This document shows, piece after piece, positions 47,029 through 57,848 of a DNA stretch of 64,000 bases. The first letter of the stretch is position 1; each line of letters opens with the position of its first letter. Origin of the DNA: Lysobacter enzymogenes. GTDB lineage: Bacteria > Pseudomonadota > Gammaproteobacteria > Xanthomonadales > Xanthomonadaceae. The stretch is taken from positions 1,736,001 through 1,800,000 of the forward strand of contig NZ_CP067395.1 in assembly GCF_017355525.1 (NCBI RefSeq), written 5' to 3'. The notes beneath the pieces were generated by a model that saw only the letters and a program-made list of their open reading frames with translations, was not told where the DNA came from and did not search any database. Both the position numbers and the translations under genes were made by a program.

Positions 47029-49122
47029 ATGACTCGCAAAGCACGTTCGATGAAATGGACCGCTCTGGCGCTGGCGACTGCCGTGGTGATCGCACCGGTC
47101 GCCTATTCCGGCGGTAAGCTGCCGGCGCTCAACAAGGTGCCGTCGGCCAAGGCCGCGGCTTCGCCGAAGGCGGCCAAGCTGGCCGCCGCCAAGCAGAACC
47201 AGGCCACCACCTCCAGCCGCTTCATCATCACCCGCGCGCCGGGCGCCAACGCCAAGGTCAGCGCGGCCGCGATGAACCAGCAGTACGCCAAGGCCGCGGC
47301 CGCGCTCGGCGTCGGCATCAAGCCGATGCGCACGCTGGCGACCGGCTCGCAGTTGATCAAGACCGACACCCCGCTCGACGTCGCCGCCACCAAGGAGCTG
47401 GCGATCGAGCTGATGAAGAACGACCCGAGCATCGTCGAGGTCGTGCAGGATCAGCTGAAGTTCCCGGCGATGATCCCCAACGATCCGGGCTACGCCCAGC
47501 AGTGGCATTACAAGAACGGCCCGGGCGGCCTCAACCTCGAACCGGCCTGGGACATCGCCAAGGGGGACGGCATCGTGGTCGCGGTGCTCGACACCGGCAT
47601 CACCCCGCACAGCGATCTCAACGCCAACATCCTGCCGGGCTACGACTTCATCGCAGATCCCGAAGTCAGCGTCGACGGCGACGGCCGCGATGCGGATCCG
47701 AACGATCCGGGCGACTGGCACGACGGCGAGTGCAACATCTTCGGCATTCCCGAGGACAGCAGCTGGCACGGCACCCACGTCGCCGGCACCATCGCCGCGG
47801 TGACCAACAACGGCGTCGGCGTGGCCGGCGTCGCGCCGAACGCCAAGGTCCAGCCGGTGCGCGTGCTCGGCAAGTGCGGCGGCTACACCTCCGACATCAT
47901 CGATGCGGTGACCTGGGCCTCCGGCGGCAGCGTCACCGGCGTGCCCGACAACGCCACTCCGGCCGAGGTCATCAACCTCAGCCTCGGCGGCTCCGGCGCG
48001 TGCAGCGCGGCCGAGCAGACCGCGTTCGCCGCGGCCCGCGCGCGCGGCACCACGGTGGTCATCGCGGCCGGCAACTCCGGCGGCGACGTGGCCAACTTCT
48101 CGCCGGCCAACTGCGACAACGTGATCGCGATTTCGGCGGTCGGCCCGACCGGCGCGCTGGCGAGCTACTCCAACTTCGGCAACAAGATCGACGTCGCCGC
48201 GCCGGGCGGCTCGGGCGCGAACCCCGCGGCCGACAACATCCTGTCGACCTTGAACCTGGGCCTGCAGGGCCAGGAAGGCGAAGGCTATGCGTGGATGGCC
48301 GGCACCTCGATGGCCGCTCCGCACGTGGCCGGCGTGGTCGCGCTGATGCAGTCGGCGGCTTCGACCCCGAAGACCCCGGCCGAGATCGAGAAGATCCTGG
48401 TCAACACCGCGCACGTCGGCGGCCAGCCGGGCGGCTGCAGCTGGAGCAACTGGTGCGGCTCGGGCATCGTCGACGCGCGTTACGCGGTCGCGGTGGCCAA
48501 GGGCACCGAAGCGCTGCCGCCGGATCCGCAGGCGCCGGAACCCGAGCCGGCGACCGAGTTGGAGAACGGCATCACCGTGACCAACATCGAAGTCGGCGCC
48601 AACGGCATCCTGCGTTACCAGCTGCTGGTGCCGAACGGCGCGTCGAACCTGCTGTTCGCGATGTACGGCGGCACCGGCGACTCGGACATCTACGTCAAGT
48701 ACGGTTCCGAGCCGACCAGCACCTCGTACGACTGCCGTCCGTTCACCTCGTCCAACAACGAGACCTGCTTCTTCCCGACCCCGAAGGGCGGCGTGTGGTA
48801 CGTGCAGATCAAGGGCTACCGCGCTTCGGCCGGTATGTCGCTGTACCCGAGCTTCGTCGACGCGAACTATCCGCGCCGTCTCGACGCCAAGGCCAGCGCG
48901 CTGCCGAACCACCGCACCTCGGTCAACCTGTCGTGGGAGAAGGGCAAGAAGAACATCGACATCTGGCGCAACGGCGCGATCCTGAAGACGGTTCGCAACA
49001 CCGGCGCCAATACCGATACCTTCCGCATCATCGGCAGCGGCACCATGAGCTACAAGGTGTGCAACAACGGTACGCAGGAATGCGACGATCCGGTCGAGAT
49101 CACCTACAACTCGAGCCGCTGA
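47029..49122 (+). CDS. secreted S8 subtilisin-like serine protease
   Basis: A 697-residue exported protease. A signal peptide covers residues 1-27 or so (MKWTALALATAVVIAPVAYS), then a propeptide with an inhibitor-like segment (SSRFIITRAPGA to VEVVQDQLKFPA). The S8 catalytic domain follows, with Asp188 (VAVLDTGI), His247 (WHGTHVAGTIAA), oxyanion Asn350 (AAGNSGGD) and Ser428 (AGTSMAAPHVAG). A pre-peptidase C-terminal domain (about 515-615, with GDSDIYVKYG) and a fibronectin-like end (VNLSWEKGKKNIDIWRNG) are probably cleaved later. AGGAAG precedes the ATG at 47029. This is a typical secreted protease of predatory Lysobacter. Confidence 0.95.
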   Translation: MTRKARSMKWTALALATAVVIAPVAYSGGKLPALNKVPSAKAAASPKAAKLAAAKQNQATTSSRFIITRAPGANAKVSAAAMNQQYAKAAAALGVGIKPMRTLATGSQLIKTDTPLDVAATKELAIELMKNDPSIVEVVQDQLKFPAMIPNDPGYAQQWHYKNGPGGLNLEPAWDIAKGDGIVVAVLDTGITPHSDLNANILPGYDFIADPEVSVDGDGRDADPNDPGDWHDGECNIFGIPEDSSWHGTHVAGTIAAVTNNGVGVAGVAPNAKVQPVRVLGKCGGYTSDIIDAVTWASGGSVTGVPDNATPAEVINLSLGGSGACSAAEQTAFAAARARGTTVVIAAGNSGGDVANFSPANCDNVIAISAVGPTGALASYSNFGNKIDVAAPGGSGANPAADNILSTLNLGLQGQEGEGYAWMAGTSMAAPHVAGVVALMQSAASTPKTPAEIEKILVNTAHVGGQPGGCSWSNWCGSGIVDARYAVAVAKGTEALPPDPQAPEPEPATELENGITVTNIEVGANGILRYQLLVPNGASNLLFAMYGGTGDSDIYVKYGSEPTSTSYDCRPFTSSNNETCFFPTPKGGVWYVQIKGYRASAGMSLYPSFVDANYPRRLDAKASALPNHRTSVNLSWEKGKKNIDIWRNGAILKTVRNTGANTDTFRIIGSGTMSYKVCNNGTQECDDPVEITYNSSR

Positions 49123-49140
49123 TCCCAGCGCAGCGTTAAG

Positions 49141-49168
49141 CGAAGGGCCCGGTGCGCCGGGCCCTTCG
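49141..49168 (+). terminator. terminator of the protease gene
   Basis: A perfect 12-bp stem CGAAGGGCCCGG/CCGGGCCCTTCG with a TGCG loop, followed by TGTTTGC. It lies 18 bp after the protease stop. Confidence 0.75.
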
Positions 49169-49300
49169 TGTTTGCGGGCGCGCGTGTCGCGATGGGTTGC
49201 CGGGTTTGCGGCCGGGCGCATTGCGGCGTTGTTCGGCTCGGATGCTTGCGCACTGTCGGCCGACGCTCGTTGCGCCGCCCTCCGGTCTTCGTACGAACTT

Positions 49301-49449
49301 ACCTACCGTCATTCCCGCGAACGCGGGAATCCAGGGTTTCATCGCGACGATGCCGCCCGACCGGGATCCGATGCGTCGCAACGCGAGGTCCACCAGCGTT
49401 CTCGCTCGAGAAGCCCTGGATTCCCGCGTTCGCGGGAATGACGGCAGGT
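49301..49449. repeat. 149-bp inverted-repeat element (MITE-like)
   Basis: Terminal arms of 39 bp at 49301-49339 and 49411-49449 are inverted copies with two mismatches. Each arm contains the small palindrome ATTCCCGCGAACGCGGGAAT next to CCAGGG. The 71-bp centre has no coding potential. Similarity fades outward (CGAAC is still shared). The same arm sequence recurs in the tandem array at 59372-59800. Confidence 0.8.
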
Positions 49450-49529
49450 TGGTTCGCAGGACATAGGAGGGAAGCACGCGACGCGCACTGCAACGAACGG
49501 GAACTTGTCCGGCAGCGCAGACTCCATCC

Positions 49530-49598
49530 ATTCGCAGCACCCCATTCGCAGCACCCCATTCGCAGCACCCCATTCGCAGCACCCCATCCGCAGCAACG
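49530..49598. repeat. 14-bp tandem repeat, five units
   Basis: ATTCGCAGCACCCC repeats exactly four times (49530, 49544, 49558, 49572) with a degenerate fifth unit (ATCCGCAGCAACG). It lies 103 bp before the OmpA-type lipoprotein gene. The remainder of 49450-49700 shows no gene. Confidence 0.9.
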
Positions 49599-49700
49599 AT
49601 GAGCGCCGCACTGCCGGCTCGCGCATCGCTCGTTTCTCCAGCCCCGCATCGACCGCCGGCACCACCCGCGTTCCTCCAAGCCACAACCCGCGGAGACTCC

Positions 49701-50672
49701 ATGCGCACTACCCGCTCCAACGCCATCGGCCACCTCATCCGCAACGCCCGCGACACCGACACCGACACCGGCCGCAGCGTCCCGCGCGCCGCAAGCCCGG
49801 CCCACGGCCTGCTCGCCGGCGCCGCGCTTCTCATGGCGCTCGCCGGCCTGAGCGCCTGCAACCGCGACGCCGCCCCGGCCGGCGACGCCGCGCCCGCCGC
49901 CAACGCCGCGCCGGCCGTCGCGCCGGCGCCGGTGACCCCGGTCGAAGCCCGGCTCGGCCTGGCCAACAACAACGGCGCGATCCGCTACGACGGCCGGGTC
50001 GACAGCGAAGCCACCCGCAAGGCGCTCAGCGTCGCCCTCGCCCAGGCCTACGCCGGGCAGATTTCCGGCGACCTGGAGGTCGCCAAGGCGGTCAAGCCGG
50101 CGCCGTGGCAGGACAAGCTGCCGCAGTTCGTCGCCGCGCTCGGCATGCCCGGCGTCGCGGTCACCTTCGAAGGCCAGAGCATCGAACTCAGCGGCCAGGT
50201 CAACGACGCCGACCGCGCGCTGCTGCTGGACAAGGCCAAGACCCTGTTCCCCGGCTTCCGCTACGGCGGCCTGTTCGAGGGCGTCGGCGGCGCCGCCGCG
50301 TCCAGCGACGCCGCGGCGCAGGCGCTGGCGGCGCTGGTGCCGGGCAAGTCCGGCGCCGGCGAGATCGCGCAGGCGCTGAACAAGATCGAGGTGCGCTTCG
50401 AGGAAGGCGGCGCGCGCATCGCGCCGGCCAGCCTCGACATCCTCAGCCGCGCGGCCAAGGCCATCAACGCCGGGCCGAAGGACGCGCGCTACGAGATCGT
50501 CGGCCCGGGCGGCGGCGCCGGCCAGCCGGCCGACAACGAGATCCTGTCGCGTCAGCGCGCCGAGGCGGTCAAGGTCCAGCTGATCGTCGCCGGCGCCAAC
50601 CCCGGCGCGCTCGACACCCGCGGCGAAACCGGCACGGCGGCGACGCCGGCGCGGTTCAATGCGGTCAAGTAG
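49701..50672 (+). CDS. OmpA-family lipoprotein with BON-like domain
   Basis: A 323-residue envelope protein. The signal region (about 34-54, GLLAGAALLMALAGLSAC) ends in a lipobox with the Cys at about 54. An Ala/Pro linker follows, then a BON-like segment (VAVTFEGQSIELSGQVNDAD). The C-terminal OmpA-type peptidoglycan-binding domain starts IEVRFEEGGARIAPASLDIL and continues LSRQRAEAVKVQLIVAGANP, but the usual NxxLSxxRAxxV core is slightly altered. GGAG lies upstream of the ATG at 49701. The N-terminal 30 residues before the signal are unusually long. It may tie outer membrane to cell wall. Confidence 0.75.
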   Translation: MRTTRSNAIGHLIRNARDTDTDTGRSVPRAASPAHGLLAGAALLMALAGLSACNRDAAPAGDAAPAANAAPAVAPAPVTPVEARLGLANNNGAIRYDGRVDSEATRKALSVALAQAYAGQISGDLEVAKAVKPAPWQDKLPQFVAALGMPGVAVTFEGQSIELSGQVNDADRALLLDKAKTLFPGFRYGGLFEGVGGAAASSDAAAQALAALVPGKSGAGEIAQALNKIEVRFEEGGARIAPASLDILSRAAKAINAGPKDARYEIVGPGGGAGQPADNEILSRQRAEAVKVQLIVAGANPGALDTRGETGTAATPARFNAVK

Positions 50673-51072
50673 CGCCCTGAATCGAACGGGCCCGCGGACG
50701 CTCGAACCGGCCGCGGCCGCCCGAATCTGAACGAAGAAGACAGACGCGGCCAAGGCCGCGTCCGTTGGCAGGGTCCTCGGGCCCGACGTTTTCGTCTCAA
50801 CTCGCCGCGATCTGGGACGCGAGCGCCGGGCCCGCAGGCCCTCCCAACGCCTTGCGGGCCGCGCATTTGCGCGATGTCCGCCGCGCCGCCGCGGACCCGG
50901 CCACGCGCCCGTCCCAGCGCGCGAGCCACGCCCCACGGGCCTGCGCCGACATCGCCCGCGGCGCCCGCCGCGTCTTCCGTTGCGCGGATTTGCCCCCATC
51001 TCCCCCACTCGATACGCTCCCCTGTTCGCCGTCGCCTTCCGCGCCGGCGACCCTCCCCCTTGCAGGCACCCG
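50673..51072. other. intergenic before uvrA
   Basis: About 400 bp. It holds a 9-bp hairpin GACGCGGCC/GGCCGCGTC (50743-50762), possibly ending the lipoprotein transcript. The remainder is Arg/Pro-coding GC-rich sequence on the plus strand with no recognised gene. No LexA-type (SOS) box was recognised before uvrA. Confidence 0.5.
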
Positions 51073-54017
<2,945 letters not shown>

Positions 54018-54021
<4 letters not shown>

Positions 54022-54695
54022 CCGACAGCAACAACGAAGCCAAGCCCAAGGCCAAGGCCGGCAAGCGAACCGAGCAGAAAACGGCGCCGCGCAAGCGCGC
54101 GCCGCGCAAGCGCAAGACCGACACCGCCGCGCCGGCGCAACCGCCGGCCGCAGCCGTCGCCGAAGCGGCGGCCGTCGAAGCCGTCGCTGCGACGCCGTCC
54201 GCCGAGGCGCGGCCTGCGCAGCCAGAGCGCGCCGTCGCGCCGGCGCAGCCGCAGCCCGCGCCGCCGCAGTTGCTCGAATCCGTCGCCGTCGCCCCGGCCG
54301 CGCTGATCCGGGTGCCGCTGTCGGTGCGCTGGCGCGACCTCGACGCGTTCAACCACGTCAACAACTCCAAGTTCCTCAGCTACCTCGAGGAAGCGCGCCT
54401 GCGCTGGATGGTGACCCTGCCCGGCCACGGCATGGACGAACACGTCGCACCGGTGGTCGCGGCCGCGCACCTGAACTATCGCCGGCCGATCGAGTGGCCG
54501 AACGAGATCGACATCGAGCTGTTCGTCGAACGCCTCGGCAACACCAGCCTCAGCATCGGCCACCGCATCGTCGGCGCCAGCGATCCCGGCGCGGTGTATT
54601 GCGACGGCAACGTGGTGATGGTGTGGATCCATCGCGAAACCGGGCAACCGGCGGCGTTGCCCGAGCCCGTGCGCCGGGCCTGCACGGCCGCCTGA
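54018..54695 (+). CDS. hotdog-fold acyl-CoA thioesterase with Lys/Ala/Pro leader
   Basis: A 225-residue protein. Residues 95-220 match the 4-hydroxybenzoyl-CoA thioesterase/YbgC-like hotdog fold. [20 protein letters not shown] carries the Asp-x-Asn/His pattern of the active site, followed by [20 protein letters not shown] and [13 protein letters not shown]. The first 95 residues are low-complexity: Lys/Arg-rich ([20 protein letters not shown]) then Ala/Pro/Glu-rich, resembling the C-terminal tail of the upstream uvrA product. It starts inside the uvrA stop (ATGA overlap), suggesting coupling. The substrate is unknown. Confidence 0.85.
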
Positions 54696-54705
54696 TAGCT
54701 TTTTT

Positions 54706-54800
54706 GTAGGAGCGGCGCGAGCCGCGACCGCGACAACGCAATTACGACGCTAGTTTCGGCGTAGTTGCGTTGTCGCGGTCGCGGCTCGCGCCGCTCCTAC
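54706..54800. repeat. REP-type inverted pair with 36-bp arms
   Basis: Arms at 54706-54741 and 54765-54800 are perfect inverted copies. Each holds the GTAGGAGCGGCGCGAGCCGC element followed by GACCGCGACAACGCAA. The inner 23 bp continue the symmetry imperfectly. Orientation (GTAGGAG first) is opposite to the pairs at 2661 and 57750. It separates the convergent thioesterase and PCuAC genes. A TTTTTT run (54700-54705) directly before it means it could also act as a terminator on the minus strand. Confidence 0.9.
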
Positions 54801-54822
54801 AGTCTGGAATCGAAGCTCCGTA

Positions 54823-55317
54823 TCAAGGCGCGGCCTTGCGCACCTCGAACTCGCCGAGCAGCGAGCCGCCGCCCTTCAATTCGAACTCGATCGCGACCCG
54901 GCTGCCTTCCTTCAGCGGCGCATGCGGCTGCATCAGCATCAGGTGCATGCCGCCGGGCTTCAGCACGGCCGCGCCGTCCGGCGCGATGCGCAGTTCCGGC
55001 AAGGCGCGCATCTTGCTGACGCCGTCGACGATGCGGGTCTCGTGCAGCGACACGTCGGCGAAGGCCGCGCTCCTCGCGCCGACGATGGTCACCGGCCCCG
55101 CGCAGCGGTTCTCGATCCGGCCGAAGCCGGCCATCATCGGCATCTGCATCGGCGGCATGCGCACCCAGCCTTCGCGCACCTGCGCCACGCAGCCCTTGTC
55201 CGCAGTCCGATCGGACGCGCGTTGCGGCGCCGGCGATTTCGCCGTCGCGCCGTTCATCGAAGCCGCGGCCAACAGCGCCGCCAGCGCCAACCCTGTTCGG
55301 ATGCGAGATACGTTCAT
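54823..55317 (-). CDS. periplasmic copper chaperone PCuAC
   Basis: A 164-residue exported copper-binding protein that supplies Cu(I) to cytochrome oxidase in related proteins. The signal peptide is about residues 1-26 (TGLALAALLAAASMNGATA). The family motif H-x10-M-x21-H-x-M is complete: His in VSLHETRIVDGVSKM, Met 11 later, then GGMHLMLMQ. Additional Met-rich sequence (RMPPMQMPMMAG) precedes it. The ATG at 55317 directly begins the leader. Divergent from the DUF4139 gene, 64 bp apart. No copper-responsive site was recognised. Confidence 0.92.
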   Translation of the reverse strand: MNVSRIRTGLALAALLAAASMNGATAKSPAPQRASDRTADKGCVAQVREGWVRMPPMQMPMMAGFGRIENRCAGPVTIVGARSAAFADVSLHETRIVDGVSKMRALPELRIAPDGAAVLKPGGMHLMLMQPHAPLKEGSRVAIEFELKGGGSLLGEFEVRKAAP

Positions 55318-55381
55318 CGGCCTATGATAACCCTCGGCCGACGATAGGCCGAACGGGTATGGAGCCCTCAAGGAGCTGACG

Positions 55382-56968
55382 ATGAACCAGCCGTTGCGCC
55401 CGCATTTCCCTTCGCTCGCGTTCGCCGCGCTCGCCGCCGGCCTGTTGGCCGCCTGCGGCGGCGCTCCGTCCGGCGACCGCCCCGCCGCCGCGTCCGAACC
55501 GTACGCCGCCGCCAAGCCGGCCAAGCCCGACCACGCCCGCGACGGCGCGCTGCGCCTGACCGTCTACAGCGGCGACTACGAAGCCTTGGCCAACGTCCGC
55601 GCGCCCGCCGCCGGCATGCCCGGCTATGCGCTGGTCGAGCGGCCGCTGCGCGAATCGCTCAAGCGCGGCGCCAACGCCCTGCAGGAAGCGCCGCTGCCGC
55701 CGTCGATCGACGTCGAAGCGGCGACGCTGACGCCGCGCACGCCGGGCGTGGGCGTGATCGCGCAACGCTACGTCGCCGCGGTGTCCGGCGCGCAGAACAT
55801 CATGAGCGGCGCGATCGGACGCAAGGTCGCGGTCGAACACACCTCCGGCGGCGCCAAGCAGACCGACAACGGCGTGCTGCTCGCCGCCGGCGACGGCCTG
55901 ACCCTCGCGCTCGACGACGGCCGGGTCAAGGTCATCCGCAACTACGACAGCTTCAGCCTGATCGACAACGAAGGCGCGCTGCCGCGCCAGTCGTCGCTGC
56001 AGTGGACGGTCGAGGCCGCGCAGGCCGGCGACGCCGAATTCGCGCTGAGCTACCCGATGGGCGGCCTGGCCTGGCGCGCCGAATACCAGGCCACGATCGC
56101 GCCCGGCGACGGCTGCACGCTCGCGCTCGACGGCGCGGCGCTGGTCGCCAACCGCTCCGGCCGCGGCTTCGAAAACGCGCGCCTGAGCCTGGTCGCGGGC
56201 GAGCCGAACCGGCAACGCGACTACGGCCCCGCGCCGCCGCTGCCGCCCGCGCCGATGGAAGCCTACGCCGCCGATGCCGTCGCCGCGCCGGCGCCGCCGA
56301 TGCCGGTCGAACGCAGCGCCGGCGAGCAGCACGCTTACGACCTGCCGCAGCCGGTCAACCTGCGCAACGGCGGCAGCGAACGCATCGCCCTGTTTCCGCG
56401 CAACGGCGCGGTCAAGTGCGAGCGCATCTACGCGGTCGAAACCGGCGGCGTGAACTGGCAGACCGGCACGCCGCTGGTGCTGCGCGACCTGCAAAGCGAA
56501 ACCGGCGAGGTGCCGGTGCTGAACAAGGTCGAGTTCGTCAACGACCGCGCCGCGGGCCTGGGCCTGCCGCTGCCGGCCGGGCGCATCCGGGTCTTCCTCG
56601 GCGGCGATTTCCTCGGCGAATCCTCGCTCCGGCACTTGCCGGCCGGCGCCGACATCAAGCTCGAACTCGGCAAGGTCTTCGACCTGACCGCCAAACGCGA
56701 GCCCACCGATTTCCGTCTCGACCGTACCGGACGCACGATGACCGAATCGTTCGCGATCACCCTCAAGAACGCCAAGAAGACGCCGGCCACGGTCCGCGTC
56801 AGCGAACCCTTGCCGCGCTGGACCGATTGGGAGATCGTGGCGTCCAGCCTGCCGGCGAAGAAGAAGGATGCGCGCCGCGTCGAGTTCGAAGCGGCGGTGC
56901 CGGCCGAAGGCGAAACCCAGCTCACCTACACCGTGCGCTACCGCTGGCCCCAGGACGTCAAACCATGA
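55382..56968 (+). CDS. DUF4139-domain lipoprotein
   Basis: A 528-residue exported lipoprotein. The signal ends in LLAACGG (Cys about 25). DUF4139 begins around residue 210 (SLQWTVEAAQAGDAEFALSY, MGGLAWRAEYQATIA), ends VRYRW, and contains SFAITLKNAKKTPATVRVSE and RKVAVEHTSGG in the preceding part. An internal Pro/Ala-rich insert lies near residues 285-320 (PPLPPAPMEAYAADAVAAPA). No function is known for the domain. GGAG precedes the ATG at 55382. Its stop overlaps the next gene's start (ATGA), so the two are coupled. Confidence 0.88.
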   Translation: MNQPLRPHFPSLAFAALAAGLLAACGGAPSGDRPAAASEPYAAAKPAKPDHARDGALRLTVYSGDYEALANVRAPAAGMPGYALVERPLRESLKRGANALQEAPLPPSIDVEAATLTPRTPGVGVIAQRYVAAVSGAQNIMSGAIGRKVAVEHTSGGAKQTDNGVLLAAGDGLTLALDDGRVKVIRNYDSFSLIDNEGALPRQSSLQWTVEAAQAGDAEFALSYPMGGLAWRAEYQATIAPGDGCTLALDGAALVANRSGRGFENARLSLVAGEPNRQRDYGPAPPLPPAPMEAYAADAVAAPAPPMPVERSAGEQHAYDLPQPVNLRNGGSERIALFPRNGAVKCERIYAVETGGVNWQTGTPLVLRDLQSETGEVPVLNKVEFVNDRAAGLGLPLPAGRIRVFLGGDFLGESSLRHLPAGADIKLELGKVFDLTAKREPTDFRLDRTGRTMTESFAITLKNAKKTPATVRVSEPLPRWTDWEIVASSLPAKKKDARRVEFEAAVPAEGETQLTYTVRYRWPQDVKP

Positions 56969-57723
56969 ATTGCGTAGAGACCCAGACCCACGGCGACATC
57001 GTCGAAATCAAGCTGGCGCGCGCGCCGGTCAACGCGCTGAACCCGGCGCTGTGCAACGCCGCGCGCGAGGCGATCGAACACGCGATCGGCCACGGCGCCC
57101 AAGGCATCGTGCTCAGCGGCGGGCCGAAGGTGTTCTCCGCCGGCCTCGACGTGCCCTATCTGCTCTCGCTCGGCGATCAGCGCGATCACCTGCTGCTGGC
57201 CTGGCAGTCGTTCTTCGGACTGGCGCGCACATTGGCGTCGGCGCAGGTGCCGGTGGTCGCGGCGATCGCCGGGCACGCACCGGCCGGCGGTTGCGTGCTG
57301 ACGCTGTGCTGCGACTACCGGGTCATGGCCGCGGGCGATTACCGCATCGGCCTCAACGAAACCCAGGTCGGCCTGGTCGCGCCGGAAGGCATCCAGCGGC
57401 TGATGCGGCGCGTGGTCGGCACCTATCGCGCCGAGCGCCTGCTGGTGGCCGGCGCGATGGTCGACGCGGAAACCGCGCTGCGCATCGGTCTGGTCGACGA
57501 GCTGGTGGAGATCGATCAGGTCGCCGCGCACGCGCGCGAGTGGCTGCAACAGCTGCTGACCCTGCCGCGCAGCGCGATGCTGCAGACCCGCGCGCTGGCC
57601 CGCGCCGATCTGATCGAAGCGCTGCGGCCGGAGCATATCGAGCTCGACCGGTTCGTCGATTCCTGGTATTCGGCCGATACCCAGACGGCATTGAAGGCGT
57701 TGGTCGCGAAGCTCGGCAAGTAA
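56965..57723 (+). CDS. crotonase-family enoyl-CoA hydratase/isomerase
   Basis: A 252-residue cytoplasmic protein. Oxyanion-hole regions are FSAGLDVPYL and GHAPAGGCVLTLCCDYRVMA. The IGLNETQVGLVAPEGIQRLM stretch retains the position of a single catalytic Glu and resembles the delta3-delta2-enoyl-CoA isomerases (LNETQxG), rather than two-Glu hydratases. The C-terminal helices include RAERLLVAGAMVDAETALRI. It is translationally coupled to a DUF4139 lipoprotein gene, which gives no obvious metabolic hint. Confidence 0.9.
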   Translation: MNCVETQTHGDIVEIKLARAPVNALNPALCNAAREAIEHAIGHGAQGIVLSGGPKVFSAGLDVPYLLSLGDQRDHLLLAWQSFFGLARTLASAQVPVVAAIAGHAPAGGCVLTLCCDYRVMAAGDYRIGLNETQVGLVAPEGIQRLMRRVVGTYRAERLLVAGAMVDAETALRIGLVDELVEIDQVAAHAREWLQQLLTLPRSAMLQTRALARADLIEALRPEHIELDRFVDSWYSADTQTALKALVAKLGK

Positions 57724-57749
57724 GCCGGTCGCGCCGGCGTTCGTAGTGT

Positions 57750-57814
57750 CGCGGTCGCGGCTCGCGCCGCTCCTACATGGGCTACCTGTAGGAGCGGCGC
57801 GAGCCGCGACCGCG
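57750..57814. repeat. REP-type inverted pair
   Basis: Perfect 27-bp arms at 57750-57776 (CGCGGTCGCGGCTCGCGCCG and on) and 57788-57814, with an 11-bp spacer ATGGGCTACCT. Same orientation and arrangement as 2661-2724. It lies between the convergent crotonase and PstS-OmpA genes. Confidence 0.92.
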
Positions 57815-57848
57815 TCGTTTCGACTACGACGCAAGCCCCGACACCGGC

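Noticed and set aside
49301..49449. Insertion sequence.
   Set aside because: Only 149 bp with no transposase; treated as a non-autonomous repeat.
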